From the NCBI GenBank assembly GCA_902800025.1, contig CADCDA010000006.1:37865-101864 (forward strand): a DNA stretch of 64,000 bases. The letters run 5' to 3'. The stretch comes from an uncultured Erysipelotrichaceae bacterium (GTDB lineage Bacteria; Bacillota_I; Bacilli_A; RFN20; CAG-826). Positions 1 to 8,515 of this stretch are shown piece by piece (position 1 is the first letter of the stretch; every line of letters starts with the position of its first letter). The notes beneath the pieces are model-generated. The model had not been told where the DNA came from and made no database searches. It was given only the letters and a program-made list of their open reading frames with translations. Made by a program: the position numbers and the translations under genes.

Positions 1-239
1 TACAAAATAATAACAATTAGTGTGAAGAAGAATTGTCCAAGGTATGCAGATGGATTGCCTGATTGTCCAATGCCTTTAAAGAATTCAATTAATCTATTGA
101 TTTGCGATGCAAATGTGACGAGAGTTCCGTTATCATTTGCAACATTTAGTAAACCAATTAAAACTAACCCAGTAAGTGAAGCAATTAAAGCCGCTACTGA
201 AACGATAATTCGAGGGGTCTTTGTCTTTTCTAAATTCAT
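1..239 (-). CDS. Small membrane protein, C-terminus cut by window edge
   Basis: Reading the minus strand from ATG at 239 gives 79 codons that are still open at base 1. A GAGG ribosome-binding site lies about 7 nt upstream. The N-terminus is basic and followed by a hydrophobic helix at about residues 10-33, then a polar loop, then a second hydrophobic stretch at about residues 67-79. Two membrane spans are therefore likely. I do not recognise the family, and the end of the gene lies outside the window, so no function is given. The plus-strand frame over this stretch has no ribosome-binding site and looks like a shadow. Confidence 0.6.
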   Translation of the reverse strand, partial: MNLEKTKTPRIIVSVAALIASLTGLVLIGLLNVANDNGTLVTFASQINRLIEFFKGIGQSGNPSAYLGQFFFTLIVIIL

Positions 240-297
240 AATATTATCCTCATTTTTTTACATTCTATCACATAATTTTTCCTATGCGTGACTAATA

Positions 298-597
298 TTA
301 CGCTACGATTACGCTATTCTTTTCTCTGGATTTATTAACAAAATACATAATTAAGTCAGCGGAAACAAAAGAGAAATTGATAACATAAATCATAAATACC
401 CACCAGTCAGTAGCCCACACAAATGTGGTGGAGACGAACTTAGAAGTAATTCCTGCTAGATAACCTAAGTCAATTAGACAAAGGAATAGCAGGCTTTTTC
501 CTTTTGTGGTTTTTGTTCTGATTGATTTCAATAAATTAAATGGCCAACTAATACCAAATAAAACAAGCATTGTGGCTTCTAAGATTTTCGCTACCAT
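298..597 (-). CDS. SemiSWEET/PQ-loop-like small membrane protein
   Basis: This 99-residue protein has about three membrane spans (residues 5-25, 35-55, 62-85), the topology of a SemiSWEET half-transporter. The segment WPFNLLKSIRTKTTKGKS resembles the conserved loop after helix 1 of that family, with WPF in place of the usual PQ. Known SemiSWEETs dimerise and move small sugars. That role is an inference here, because the key PQ pair is changed. GAGGAACAAATT before the ATG supports the start. It may be the first gene of a short minus-strand unit with the partial gene that follows it. Confidence 0.55.
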   Translation of the reverse strand: MVAKILEATMLVLFGISWPFNLLKSIRTKTTKGKSLLFLCLIDLGYLAGITSKFVSTTFVWATDWWVFMIYVINFSFVSADLIMYFVNKSREKNSVIVA

Positions 598-709
598 AAT
601 TTGTTCCTCTTTATTAACTTTGCAATTATATCATATTGTTTTAAGCGAATTAAATTTGCTTACATTACTCTATGAATGCTTACAACAAAATAAAAGAGCA
701 AAGTTTTTC

Positions 710-739
710 TTGGATAATTACTAAGTTTTTATTTATTAT
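710..739 (+). promoter_or_regulatory. Possible promoter of the amylase gene
   Basis: TTGGAT at 710-715 and TATTAT at 734-739, 18 nt apart, sit 55 nt before the amylase start. The match is modest and the surrounding DNA is AT-rich, so this is a weak call. Confidence 0.3.
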
Positions 740-793
740 AAAAAAGAACAAATTCGAGGAAATCTATTTCGGATAAGAATTTATAATTGAATT

Positions 794-2791
794 ATGAGAA
801 ACAAGAAATTAATTCCATTTATATTGCTTTTATTAGGAGCCTTTTCTTTCGCGTCGTGTACTTTAAATAACCCTCTTGATCCAGGAAAACAAGACCCAGC
901 AGATCCGACCGACCCAGTAGACCCTGATCCAACTGATCCAACCGATCCAGATCCAACTGACCCAGACCCTGAAGATCCTGATCCAGAAACACCTTCTTCA
1001 ATTGGGAATACCATCCTCCACTGTTTCAATTGGAATATGAATAATATTAAAAGCAATCTTTCTAGTATTAAAGACGCTGGATTTAATATGATTCAAATCT
1101 CACCAATGCAACCTCAAAAAGACCCATATAATGGAAACTGGAGAGATCAGTGGTGGAAACTATATCAACCATTAGGGTTTAAAGTTGCAACTGGAAACGA
1201 AAATAAACTTGGCACCAAAGACGAATTAATTTCTCTATGCTCTGAAGCTGAAAAATTAGGAATTGATGTCATAGTTGATGTCGTTGCTAACCATTTATCA
1301 AGTTCTAATAAAAAACTAGCGTACGCAGTTAAAAGCTTTGAACCAGATATTTATAACAACAACCTCATTCATGAAACAGGCAAATCAATTGATGATGATG
1401 TGATATGGGGAAATATGGGAGAGTTATGCGATCTTAAAACTGAAGATTCACGTGTTCAAGCAAGAGTCCTTTCTTTATTAAAAGAATACGTTGATTGTGG
1501 AATTGATGGTTTTAGATTTGACGCTGCTAAACATATTGAAACCGAATACGATAGTGAACAATATAGATCTAATTTCTGGAAGAATACTTTAGACCAAGCG
1601 AAGAGTTATGCTTTAAGTCAATATGATAGAGAACTATTCTCTTATGGAGAAATTTTAGGAAGCGCTGGACCTGGAAGAAAATATAGTTTCTATACATGCA
1701 GAATGGGTATCACTGACAGTGATCAGGGTTCGAATGTTTTAAAAGCCGCTAGAGGGTCTACTTCGTTTGTGTCAAATACATACAACACGAAAGAAAGCCC
1801 ATCAAATTTAGTTTTATGGGCTGAGTCCCATGATACTTATTCTAATTCTTGGGGTGAGTCAAAAGACGATTCTATTAGCACGATTCAAAAAGGCTATGTG
1901 ATGCAAGCCTCTAGAAAAGATGCTTCAATTCTCTACTTTGCTCGACCACAAAATAATACGAATCTTGGTCAAGTTGGAGATACAAGTTTTAAGAATGATG
2001 AAGTTAAAGCAATTAATACTTTCAATAAAAAATATGCAACCAAGAGTGAAAATGTAACCGCTAATAACGGATGCTTTGTTAATGTTAGAGGAAGCTCTGG
2101 TGCCGCTATTGTGAGATTAAGTGGATCAAGTACTAGAATTGAAGTTCCAGGACTTGCTGATGGTAAGTACCTCGATTTAATTAGTAATAATGAATTCACT
2201 GTTAGCGATGGTGCAGTTTCTATACCAAGTAATGCGACATATTGCATATTAACAAGTGATGCTGAAGAGGAAGTATCAGTTCCAACATTAAACGTTAAAT
2301 ATGAGGAAGTATATTCTACTTCACAAACCATTACAGTTACCGCTGAACACGCCGATTCAGTCACTTATTCTTTGAATAATGGACAAGAAGTAACTTTAAG
2401 TGGCTCAAATATCGTTTTACCAAATACATTAGAAAACGGAAAAGTTTCTTTGAAAATCAAAGCTAAAAACAATTATGGTTCTACTTCTCAAATCTTAAAT
2501 ATGGTTAAGACTGACGCGTTAGTGAACAAAGAACTCATTATCACTGATATTGATCCGAATTATACTTATTATCTTTGGACTTGGGGAAAACAGTCTGGTA
2601 AATGGAGAGAAGTAGTGATGGAAAGTAGCATGATTGGATGTGACTTAGAAGGAGACAACATGTTTATTATTGTTAAATTCGATAAGAATGTGACTGTTCC
2701 AGACTGGGGTAAGAAAGTAAATCAAACCGAAAACATCTCAAAAACCCAAAGAGTGTATTGTTATAACGATTTGGAGATTGCTCAACAATAA
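794..2791 (+). CDS. Alpha-amylase lipoprotein, GH13_28 (AmyE-like)
   Basis: This is a secreted, lipid-anchored endo-alpha-1,4-glucanase, predicted to cut starch at the cell surface. The signal peptide ends in a lipobox with Cys22. A linker rich in Asp-Pro-Thr repeats (about 28-68) follows, then a GH13 barrel at about 70-430. The four GH13 regions are visible: DVVANH (162-167), GFRFDAAKH with nucleophile Asp243, YGEI with acid/base Glu286, and ESHD at 344-347. ESHD in place of the usual NHD, and the GFRFDAAKH text, match Bacillus subtilis AmyE (GH13_28). After the barrel there is an Ig-like stretch (about 490-575) and a C-terminal aromatic module (about 580-660) that could bind starch. The gene stands alone, followed by a terminator. 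Confidence 0.88.
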   Translation: MRNKKLIPFILLLLGAFSFASCTLNNPLDPGKQDPADPTDPVDPDPTDPTDPDPTDPDPEDPDPETPSSIGNTILHCFNWNMNNIKSNLSSIKDAGFNMIQISPMQPQKDPYNGNWRDQWWKLYQPLGFKVATGNENKLGTKDELISLCSEAEKLGIDVIVDVVANHLSSSNKKLAYAVKSFEPDIYNNNLIHETGKSIDDDVIWGNMGELCDLKTEDSRVQARVLSLLKEYVDCGIDGFRFDAAKHIETEYDSEQYRSNFWKNTLDQAKSYALSQYDRELFSYGEILGSAGPGRKYSFYTCRMGITDSDQGSNVLKAARGSTSFVSNTYNTKESPSNLVLWAESHDTYSNSWGESKDDSISTIQKGYVMQASRKDASILYFARPQNNTNLGQVGDTSFKNDEVKAINTFNKKYATKSENVTANNGCFVNVRGSSGAAIVRLSGSSTRIEVPGLADGKYLDLISNNEFTVSDGAVSIPSNATYCILTSDAEEEVSVPTLNVKYEEVYSTSQTITVTAEHADSVTYSLNNGQEVTLSGSNIVLPNTLENGKVSLKIKAKNNYGSTSQILNMVKTDALVNKELIITDIDPNYTYYLWTWGKQSGKWREVVMESSMIGCDLEGDNMFIIVKFDKNVTVPDWGKKVNQTENISKTQRVYCYNDLEIAQQ

Positions 2792-2806
2792 AAAATACAT
2801 ATAATT

Positions 2807-2829
2807 GGCCAGGAAAACCTGGTCTTTTA
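2807..2829 (+). terminator. Rho-independent terminator after the amylase gene
   Basis: A 7 bp stem (GGCCAGG/CCTGGTC, one wobble) with an AAAA loop is followed by TTTTA. A second weaker AT-rich hairpin lies at 2892-2910, ahead of a T run. Confidence 0.75.
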
Positions 2830-2927
2830 TTATGTGTACATTATGATACTTAAATTATATTAATTATATTAATAAATATGTTATGCGCGATGATATTTTA
2901 CCTAAATATCGATTTTTTCGAATTTAT

Positions 2928-2956
2928 TTGTTAGTTTATGTATTTTTATGTATAAT
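2928..2956 (+). promoter_or_regulatory. Sigma-A-type promoter of the flotillin operon
   Basis: TTGTTA (2928-2933) and TATAAT (2951-2956) are separated by exactly 17 nt and lie 23 nt before the start of the next gene. Confidence 0.6.
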
Positions 2957-2979
2957 GTGTATGAAAGGAGAAAAAAGCT

Positions 2980-3351
2980 ATGATTAAATGGTTTAATGTC
3001 AAAGCGAAAAATGGTGTTGCTTCCTTATATTCAAACAACATCACACTAAACACCACAGCGATGTATCCATTCGAAGATGCACACAAAGTACAAGTTGGAA
3101 TGGATGATAACGGCAACATCGTCATCCAACCACTAAGTAAGGCCGTAGTGGAATCAGGTGATTTAGATGAAAGCTGTTTGCTTAAGCTTGAAAGACACAA
3201 GAGCTTTGCAAGAATTTCATCCACATCGTTAATGAAGCAAATTGGGGAAGTGATTGGAGTGTCACTTTCTAAAGTCCCAGTTCAATATGAAACATCTTGG
3301 GATCCAGAAGCAAACGTCTTAACGATATTAGTCAAGGAGGGCCAAAAGTAA
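2980..3351 (+). CDS. Conserved hypothetical protein, upstream of flotillin
   Basis: The product has 123 residues and looks soluble, with no signal peptide or membrane span. An AAAGGAG site precedes the ATG. The fold seems mixed alpha/beta: N-terminal strands with a 'NITLN' and 'FEDA' pattern, a Leu/Ile-rich middle helix, and a C-terminal strand pair. I do not recognise a named family. The only strong clue is position: it shares one promoter with the flotillin gene 73 nt downstream, and there is no terminator between them. A role linked to the flotillin membrane scaffold is an inference from that pairing. Confidence 0.7.
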   Translation: MIKWFNVKAKNGVASLYSNNITLNTTAMYPFEDAHKVQVGMDDNGNIVIQPLSKAVVESGDLDESCLLKLERHKSFARISSTSLMKQIGEVIGVSLSKVPVQYETSWDPEANVLTILVKEGQK

Positions 3352-3424
3352 CATTATAAACAGGGTGTTACTTGGTTCCCCTAAAAAACAATCAGGATAA
3401 TATGAAGAAAAGGAGGGCAAAACT

Positions 3425-4900
3425 ATGTTATGGATTTGGATTATTATCAGTGTAGCAGCGTTAGTTTTATTAATTATTTTCTTAGCCTGCTCATACACAA
3501 AGGCTGGTCCAGATGAAGCAATTATGATCTCTGGATTAGGCAAGAGAAAAATATTAAGAGGCCAAGCCGGATGGCGATTACCATTCTTACAAAGAAAAGA
3601 TCGTCTATCACTCAAAGTGTTCCAGGTTGATATTAAAACTCGTGAACCAATTCCAACACATGAGTTTATCAACATTAATGTTGATGGAGTCGCGAACTTA
3701 AAGATTTCTAGCGATCCTGAACTCCTCGAAAGAGCGTTTGAAGCCACTCTTGGAATGAATCAAGAAGACTTGATTGAACAAGTCAAACAAGTTCTTGAAG
3801 GAAACATGAGAGAAATTGTTGGAACAGTTGGTATTCGTGAACTTGTACAAGACCGTAAAGGTGTTGCTACTAAAGTTCAAGAAAATGTCATTCCAGACAT
3901 GGGTAAACTAGGTATTGAACTAGTGAACTTCAACATTCAAAATTTCTCTGATCGCAATAATGTTATTGAAAACCTCGGTATTGATAACATCTCTCAAATT
4001 TCTAAAGAAGCTGCAATTGCTAAAGCAAACGCTGAAAGAGATGTCAGTATCGCAAGAGCGAAAGCTGCTCAAGACGCAAATGAAGCTGAAGTCAATTCAA
4101 AGACTGTCATTGTTCAAAAGAATACAGAATACGCTTTAAAAGAGGCAGCATTAAAGATTCAAACAGATACCGCTAAAGCGGATGCTGATGCAGCGTATAA
4201 GATTCAAGAACAAAAAAGACAAGAAGAAATCAATGTTGCGACAACCAACGCGGAAATCTCAAAGAGAGAACGCGAAGTTGAACTCGGAAACAAAGAAGTT
4301 GAATTAGCAGAGAAGAAACTCGCTGCTTCTATCAATAAGAAAGCGGATGCTGAAAAATACGCAACCGAAAAGGCTGCTGAAGCAGAGCTCTTTAAGAGAA
4401 AAGCAGCTGCGGATGCTGAACTCGTTGAAGCACAAAGAAAAGCTGAGATTAAGAAAGTCGCAGCAGAAGCTGAAAAGACAGCAAGAGAACAAGCTGCAAC
4501 TGCAGTGAGAATTGAAGCAGATGCTAATAAGGAAGCTGCATTAGCAGAAGCCAAAGGCATTGAGGCCAAAGGCCAAGCAGAAGCTGATGCCATCAAAGCA
4601 AAAGCGGATGCGATGAAATCATATAATGATGCTGCAACTTTAAAACTCATCTTAGAGAGCAACGTCTTACCAGAAACTGTTAGAGCATACGCAGAACCAA
4701 TTGCGGCTGCACTTGCTCAAATTGATGGAATTACAATGTATGGCGAAGGAAACGAAGCAAAGCTTGTCAGTGAAATTCAACAACATGGCGATCAAATCTT
4801 TGAAGGGTTAAATAAGACCTTAGGAATTGATCTCAAATCATTACTACTTGGTTATTTTGGAACGAAAGTGGTGAGTAATAAAACCACAAGTGCCCAATAA
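3425..4900 (+). CDS. floT: Flotillin-like SPFH scaffold protein (FloT/YuaG type)
   Basis: Flotillins organise functional membrane microdomains on the cytoplasmic face. The protein has one N-terminal membrane helix (about 2-22), an SPFH domain (about 26-190) beginning with the GPDEA segment, and a very long Ala/Glu/Lys coiled coil (about 190-400) with repeated AEA-type heptads. It ends with a short C-terminal region. The length of 491 aa is close to B. subtilis FloT (about 509) and longer than FloA. AAGGAGG lies just before the ATG. In B. subtilis the partner is an NfeD protein; here the partner is the unrelated 123-residue protein upstream. Confidence 0.85.
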   Translation: MLWIWIIISVAALVLLIIFLACSYTKAGPDEAIMISGLGKRKILRGQAGWRLPFLQRKDRLSLKVFQVDIKTREPIPTHEFININVDGVANLKISSDPELLERAFEATLGMNQEDLIEQVKQVLEGNMREIVGTVGIRELVQDRKGVATKVQENVIPDMGKLGIELVNFNIQNFSDRNNVIENLGIDNISQISKEAAIAKANAERDVSIARAKAAQDANEAEVNSKTVIVQKNTEYALKEAALKIQTDTAKADADAAYKIQEQKRQEEINVATTNAEISKREREVELGNKEVELAEKKLAASINKKADAEKYATEKAAEAELFKRKAAADAELVEAQRKAEIKKVAAEAEKTAREQAATAVRIEADANKEAALAEAKGIEAKGQAEADAIKAKADAMKSYNDAATLKLILESNVLPETVRAYAEPIAAALAQIDGITMYGEGNEAKLVSEIQQHGDQIFEGLNKTLGIDLKSLLLGYFGTKVVSNKTTSAQ

Positions 4901-4914
4901 ACTAAACTAGCTAG

Positions 4915-4955
4915 ATGCGCAATATCCCTGCTTCATGGTGGGGATATTGTTGCAT
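4915..4955 (+). terminator. Hairpin after the flotillin gene
   Basis: CAATATCCC (4920-4928) pairs perfectly with GGGATATTG (4941-4949). The stem can be extended by ATGC/GCAT across a small internal loop. No strong T run follows, so it may act with the next hairpin. Confidence 0.5.
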
Positions 4956-5021
4956 TATAGACCCAAAGATTTCATCCGAAAGACTTGAAAAGTTGGTTTT
5001 TAATCAAATTTAATTAAATAG

Positions 5022-5049
5022 GACGAGATTAATTTCTTGGTCTTTTTTG
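5022..5049 (+). terminator. Terminator before the first HD-GYP gene
   Basis: A GACGAGA/TCTTGGTC stem with one bulge and a short AT loop is followed by a run of six T. Confidence 0.6.
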
Positions 5050-5107
5050 TTGAAAATATTATTAGACCCTCTTTACTTATGGTAAAATCAAATAATAGGA
5101 ATTAACT

Positions 5108-6406
5108 ATGAGTTATTATACAGGCTTAACTTTGTTGCTTGTTCTTCTTATGGTGGCGATGATTATCCACGTCATCAGCCATTCTGGCTTTAACAGAAGA
5201 CAAAAAGGATGGTTTATCGCTACTTTTGCAACAATCATATTCTGCTCGTTAGCAGAATTCGCTCTTCACTGTGGTTATTACGATCCAATATATAAGATTC
5301 CTCTTACAATATTAACAGTTTTACAATTTGCAATCGCTCCTTGCTTTGCAATGTTATTTGCTGGTGCTCTAGGCCTTAAATATCAAAAAAGAATTGTTCT
5401 TATTACACTTGCAATTTGTTTAATCATCGGAATCGTGTGCGCTCCATTTGGGTGGGTGTTCTATTTTGATGATACTGGTTATCATCGTGGACCAGCGTTC
5501 CTTGTTTACGAAGTAACTTATTTCGCAAGCTTGATTTACATTATCGGAACATTGTTCATTGTTGGTCGAAAATTTAAACACAGAGATATTGGCACAATCA
5601 TAATGGTTTTAGTAGTCCTAGCTGCTGGTATCATCCCAATGTCGATTTATGCTTTGCATATCGCTTATTTAGCAGTTGGTATAGCAGCCTGTCTATGTTA
5701 CGTTTTCTATAACGATCTTGTGCAACAAGATACCAAAGAGGAACTCGTTGAAAAGCAACAAAAGATTACGGAGATGCAAGAGCAGATTATCGCTCGACTC
5801 GCTAGCTTGATTGAAAGCCGAGATACCGAAACTGGAATGCACGTTGCTCGAACTAGTGCTTATGTTAAAACACTTGCTGAAGACGCACTTGCTAGTGGAG
5901 TGTACACTGATCAGATTAACGACCACTTTATCGAACTTCTAACTATGTTAGCGCCGATGCATGACGTCGGTAAGATTCTCGTCTCAGATAAGATTTTAAG
6001 AAAACCAGGAAAACTCACTCCTGAAGAATATGAAGAGATTAAAAAGCACGCTTCTGTTGGTGGAACAGTTGTTAAACAAATTTTAGATGGTATCGCTGAC
6101 GAAGAGCATATTCAATTTGCAATCGATATTGCAACTGGACACCATGAAAGATGGGATGGTAGTGGTTATCCAAATAAACTTAAAGAAAACGAGATTTCTT
6201 TATCTGCCAGAATTATGGCAATTGCCGATGTCTTTGACGCTTTAGTGTCAAAAAGATGTTATAAAGAAGCAATTCCAACAAGTGAAGCTTTTGAAATCAT
6301 TAAAGAAGAATCAGGAACACATTTTGATCCAAAACTAGTAGAAGTGTTCCTTGCTCATAAAGAAAAATACGAAGAAATCAATTCGTCCATTACTGATAAA
6401 AACTAA
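5108..6406 (+). CDS. Membrane-bound HD-GYP phosphodiesterase
   Basis: HD-GYP domains hydrolyse cyclic di-GMP or related dinucleotides. About seven hydrophobic helices fill residues 1-200, a short coiled coil (about 205-225) follows, and an HD-GYP domain fills about 220-420. The HD pair is His285-Asp286 in HDVGK, followed by KPGKLTPEEYE. The GYP loop reads HHERWDGSGYP at 345-355, so the metal site looks complete. The membrane part resembles the seven-helix sensor region of some histidine kinases. A second protein of the same design is encoded at 28552-30249. No GGDEF cyclase is in the window. The next gene starts 14 nt later. Confidence 0.85.
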   Translation: MSYYTGLTLLLVLLMVAMIIHVISHSGFNRRQKGWFIATFATIIFCSLAEFALHCGYYDPIYKIPLTILTVLQFAIAPCFAMLFAGALGLKYQKRIVLITLAICLIIGIVCAPFGWVFYFDDTGYHRGPAFLVYEVTYFASLIYIIGTLFIVGRKFKHRDIGTIIMVLVVLAAGIIPMSIYALHIAYLAVGIAACLCYVFYNDLVQQDTKEELVEKQQKITEMQEQIIARLASLIESRDTETGMHVARTSAYVKTLAEDALASGVYTDQINDHFIELLTMLAPMHDVGKILVSDKILRKPGKLTPEEYEEIKKHASVGGTVVKQILDGIADEEHIQFAIDIATGHHERWDGSGYPNKLKENEISLSARIMAIADVFDALVSKRCYKEAIPTSEAFEIIKEESGTHFDPKLVEVFLAHKEKYEEINSSITDKN

Positions 6407-6420
6407 TCGAGGTTATAAAT

Positions 6421-6864
6421 ATGAAACGCAATCTATTAACTCCTGTCTTAACGGTTTTCCTTTTAGGAGGATGCCTATTAGGATGTTCAAACCCAAGTAA
6501 AGGGGCGACAAACTCTATTGAGCTACCAGACGCTTTTAAGAACACTAATTTTGCTTATGCTGGCTATGATCCAGGAGTCGCATTATTATTTGATGAAAAC
6601 AAAACTCCAGAGATTGATAATGTTTCTACCCACGTCGATTTTTATAAAGTTGAATGTGATATTAAGCCACTTGCTCAAAAAGGGAATATGTATTTCCTTT
6701 ATTTCAAGGTTACTGACCAAATTATTGATGATGGTTATTTAAAAAATAACACAGAGTACAAATTCTGGCTTTCATATGAAAACTCAACATACTTCTGTGG
6801 CTTATCATTAAATGATGAATCATTAACCGAACCAACCATTACTTTAATGGAAGGTACTCTATAA
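6421..6864 (+). CDS. Small lipoprotein of unknown function
   Basis: The product has 147 residues with a clear signal peptide. The lipobox is LLGC, with the lipidated Cys at about residue 22, followed by a short Ser/Pro/Gly spacer. The rest is a compact beta-rich domain with several Tyr and Phe residues (for example YFCGLSLND near the end). I do not recognise the family. It lies 14 nt after the HD-GYP gene and 27 nt before the YhhN gene in the same direction, so the three could be co-transcribed. Confidence 0.65.
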   Translation: MKRNLLTPVLTVFLLGGCLLGCSNPSKGATNSIELPDAFKNTNFAYAGYDPGVALLFDENKTPEIDNVSTHVDFYKVECDIKPLAQKGNMYFLYFKVTDQIIDDGYLKNNTEYKFWLSYENSTYFCGLSLNDESLTEPTITLMEGTL

Positions 6865-6891
6865 TTTTTAAATAAGGTATAAAATATATAT

Positions 6892-7605
6892 ATGGTTGTT
6901 TCAATTATTCTCCTATGTCTAGGGGCAGTGATGTCGACTGTTTTTATCGTCAGCAAAGTTATTAACTATTCTTTAAAGACGATTATTTTTAAGACTATTG
7001 CTTCTTTATTCTTTGTCGCTTTGGCGATTGTTATTTTTGCTACGAATCCTCAAGGGCATTTCTACTTTAAGTTATTTACAGTTTTAGGATTGTTCTTTGG
7101 CTTATTAGGAGATGTCCTATTGGGCTTTAAATATATCACGACAAAAACTAAGAAGATTTGGATCTTAGCGGGTATGTTTGCTTTTGCGATTGGACATATC
7201 TTCTATTTCTCGGGATTATTAATCGATTTCTATGTTCCAGGAAATACCTTATTTATTGTTCTTCCATTCACTTTACCAGTGGCGATTATTTCCATTTACT
7301 TATTTGTCGCTAGAAAAGTGGGAATTAACTTTGGAAAAGGAATGTTCTTCTTTGGATTATTTTATCTATATTGCTTAACAACAATGTTATCAACATCACT
7401 TTCGATGGTGTGTCTCCATAAGTTTGGTATTACAACCTTGGTGATGTTCTTCTCTGGTGCAATATGCTTTGCCACTAGTGACTTTATGCTTACTGGCGCG
7501 TATTTCAAAGAAGGACAAAGACCAAAAGCCTATATGGCGATATATTCTGTGTTTTATTACGTCGCTCAATTTGTTATCGCGTTCTCTTTGTTCTTCCTAG
7601 TGTAG
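6892..7605 (+). CDS. YhhN/TMEM86-family membrane protein (lysoplasmalogenase-like)
   Basis: This 237-residue protein is almost all membrane helices (about eight). It shows the ordered motifs of the YhhN family: LLGDVLL in helix 3, FAIGHIFYF, GAICFATSDFML and YYVAQFVIA near the C-terminus. The conserved Asp, His, Ser-Asp and Gln positions are all kept. Characterised animal members (TMEM86) cleave the vinyl-ether bond of lysoplasmalogens. The bacterial role is less clear, so only the family call is firm. Confidence 0.8.
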   Translation: MVVSIILLCLGAVMSTVFIVSKVINYSLKTIIFKTIASLFFVALAIVIFATNPQGHFYFKLFTVLGLFFGLLGDVLLGFKYITTKTKKIWILAGMFAFAIGHIFYFSGLLIDFYVPGNTLFIVLPFTLPVAIISIYLFVARKVGINFGKGMFFFGLFYLYCLTTMLSTSLSMVCLHKFGITTLVMFFSGAICFATSDFMLTGAYFKEGQRPKAYMAIYSVFYYVAQFVIAFSLFFLV

Positions 7606-7633
7606 AAATACACAACATAAAACTTTTTACATC

Positions 7634-8515
7634 ATGAGCAAAATATTTGTATCAGGACTTACTAATATAGAGACTTCACTTAATGTGAATTCTTTTCCTA
7701 TTGAGTATTCTCCAATTGAATATCCTTTCTTTGGCGTATCTTCTTCGGTCTCGGGAGTTGGATATAACATTTCAAAAGCATTAAAGGTTTTAAAGGACGA
7801 TGTAAGTTTATTTACGATTGTTGGAGAAGATAATAGTGGAGAAATAGCTTTATCCACTCTTAATAAAGATAGGATTGATACAATTATTCAAAAAGTTCAA
7901 AAGACCGCGGAAAGTGTGGTCTTGGTGGATAAAGAAGGCAAAAGAAAAATCTACTGCGATCTTAAAAACCTTCAAGAAATCCACTCTTTTGATTTTAAAG
8001 TTAATCCTAAAGAATTTGAATTAGCGGTTCTTACAAACATTAATTTCAGTAGACCATTAATTAAGTTGTTCAAGGATAGTGGTGTGACTACCGCTAGTGA
8101 TGTACATGTTTTAAGAAATATTGATGATGAATATAACAAAGAGTTTTTGGAAAACTCAGATATTCTCTTCCTTTCTAACGAAGGATGTTTAGGAAACGAA
8201 GCAGAATTTATAAAGAGTATTCAACAAACATATCATAACAAGATTGTTGTTATTGGTTGCGGCGAAGAAGGTGCTTTGGCGTTTGATGGTAAAGAATATT
8301 ATTATGAAAAAGCTGTCGCTCCTTTGGGCATAAAAAACACTGTTGGAGCAGGTGACGCCTTATTCTCTTCTTTTATTCATTATTTTTTGAAAACAAAAGA
8401 TATTCAAAAATCTTTGAAATTCGCAGTGACCTTTGCGGGAATAAAAATATCTTCTTCAGGAGGAGCAGAAGGCTTCGCTAAAGAAGATGAAGTTTTAAAA
8501 TATATTAACCGTTAA
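7634..8515 (+). CDS. PfkB-family carbohydrate kinase
   Basis: This is a ribokinase-fold sugar kinase of 293 aa, the usual length for the family. The N-terminal part has the GVGYNISKAL segment, typical of the substrate site. The C-terminal signature is NTVGAGDALFSSF, with GAGD at about 238-241 and catalytic Asp241. The phosphate acceptor cannot be named; fructose, ribose, adenosine and pseudouridine kinases share these motifs. The ribosome-binding site is weak. The gene ends 21 nt inside the convergent transporter gene, so the two 3' ends overlap. Confidence 0.8.
   Translation: MSKIFVSGLTNIETSLNVNSFPIEYSPIEYPFFGVSSSVSGVGYNISKALKVLKDDVSLFTIVGEDNSGEIALSTLNKDRIDTIIQKVQKTAESVVLVDKEGKRKIYCDLKNLQEIHSFDFKVNPKEFELAVLTNINFSRPLIKLFKDSGVTTASDVHVLRNIDDEYNKEFLENSDILFLSNEGCLGNEAEFIKSIQQTYHNKIVVIGCGEEGALAFDGKEYYYEKAVAPLGIKNTVGAGDALFSSFIHYFLKTKDIQKSLKFAVTFAGIKISSSGGAEGFAKEDEVLKYINR

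Noticed and set aside
870..1000. Tandem repeats that could suggest a CRISPR or satellite
   Set aside because: They are in-frame codons of a lipoprotein linker, with no spacers.
781..1056. Minus-strand frame with Gly-Ser repeats opposite the amylase gene
   Set aside because: It is the mirror of the Asp-Pro-Thr linker of the amylase and has no ribosome-binding site.
4204..4662. Long minus-strand frames opposite the flotillin coiled coil
   Set aside because: The Ala/Glu-rich codons of flotillin leave the other strand open; there is no start signal.
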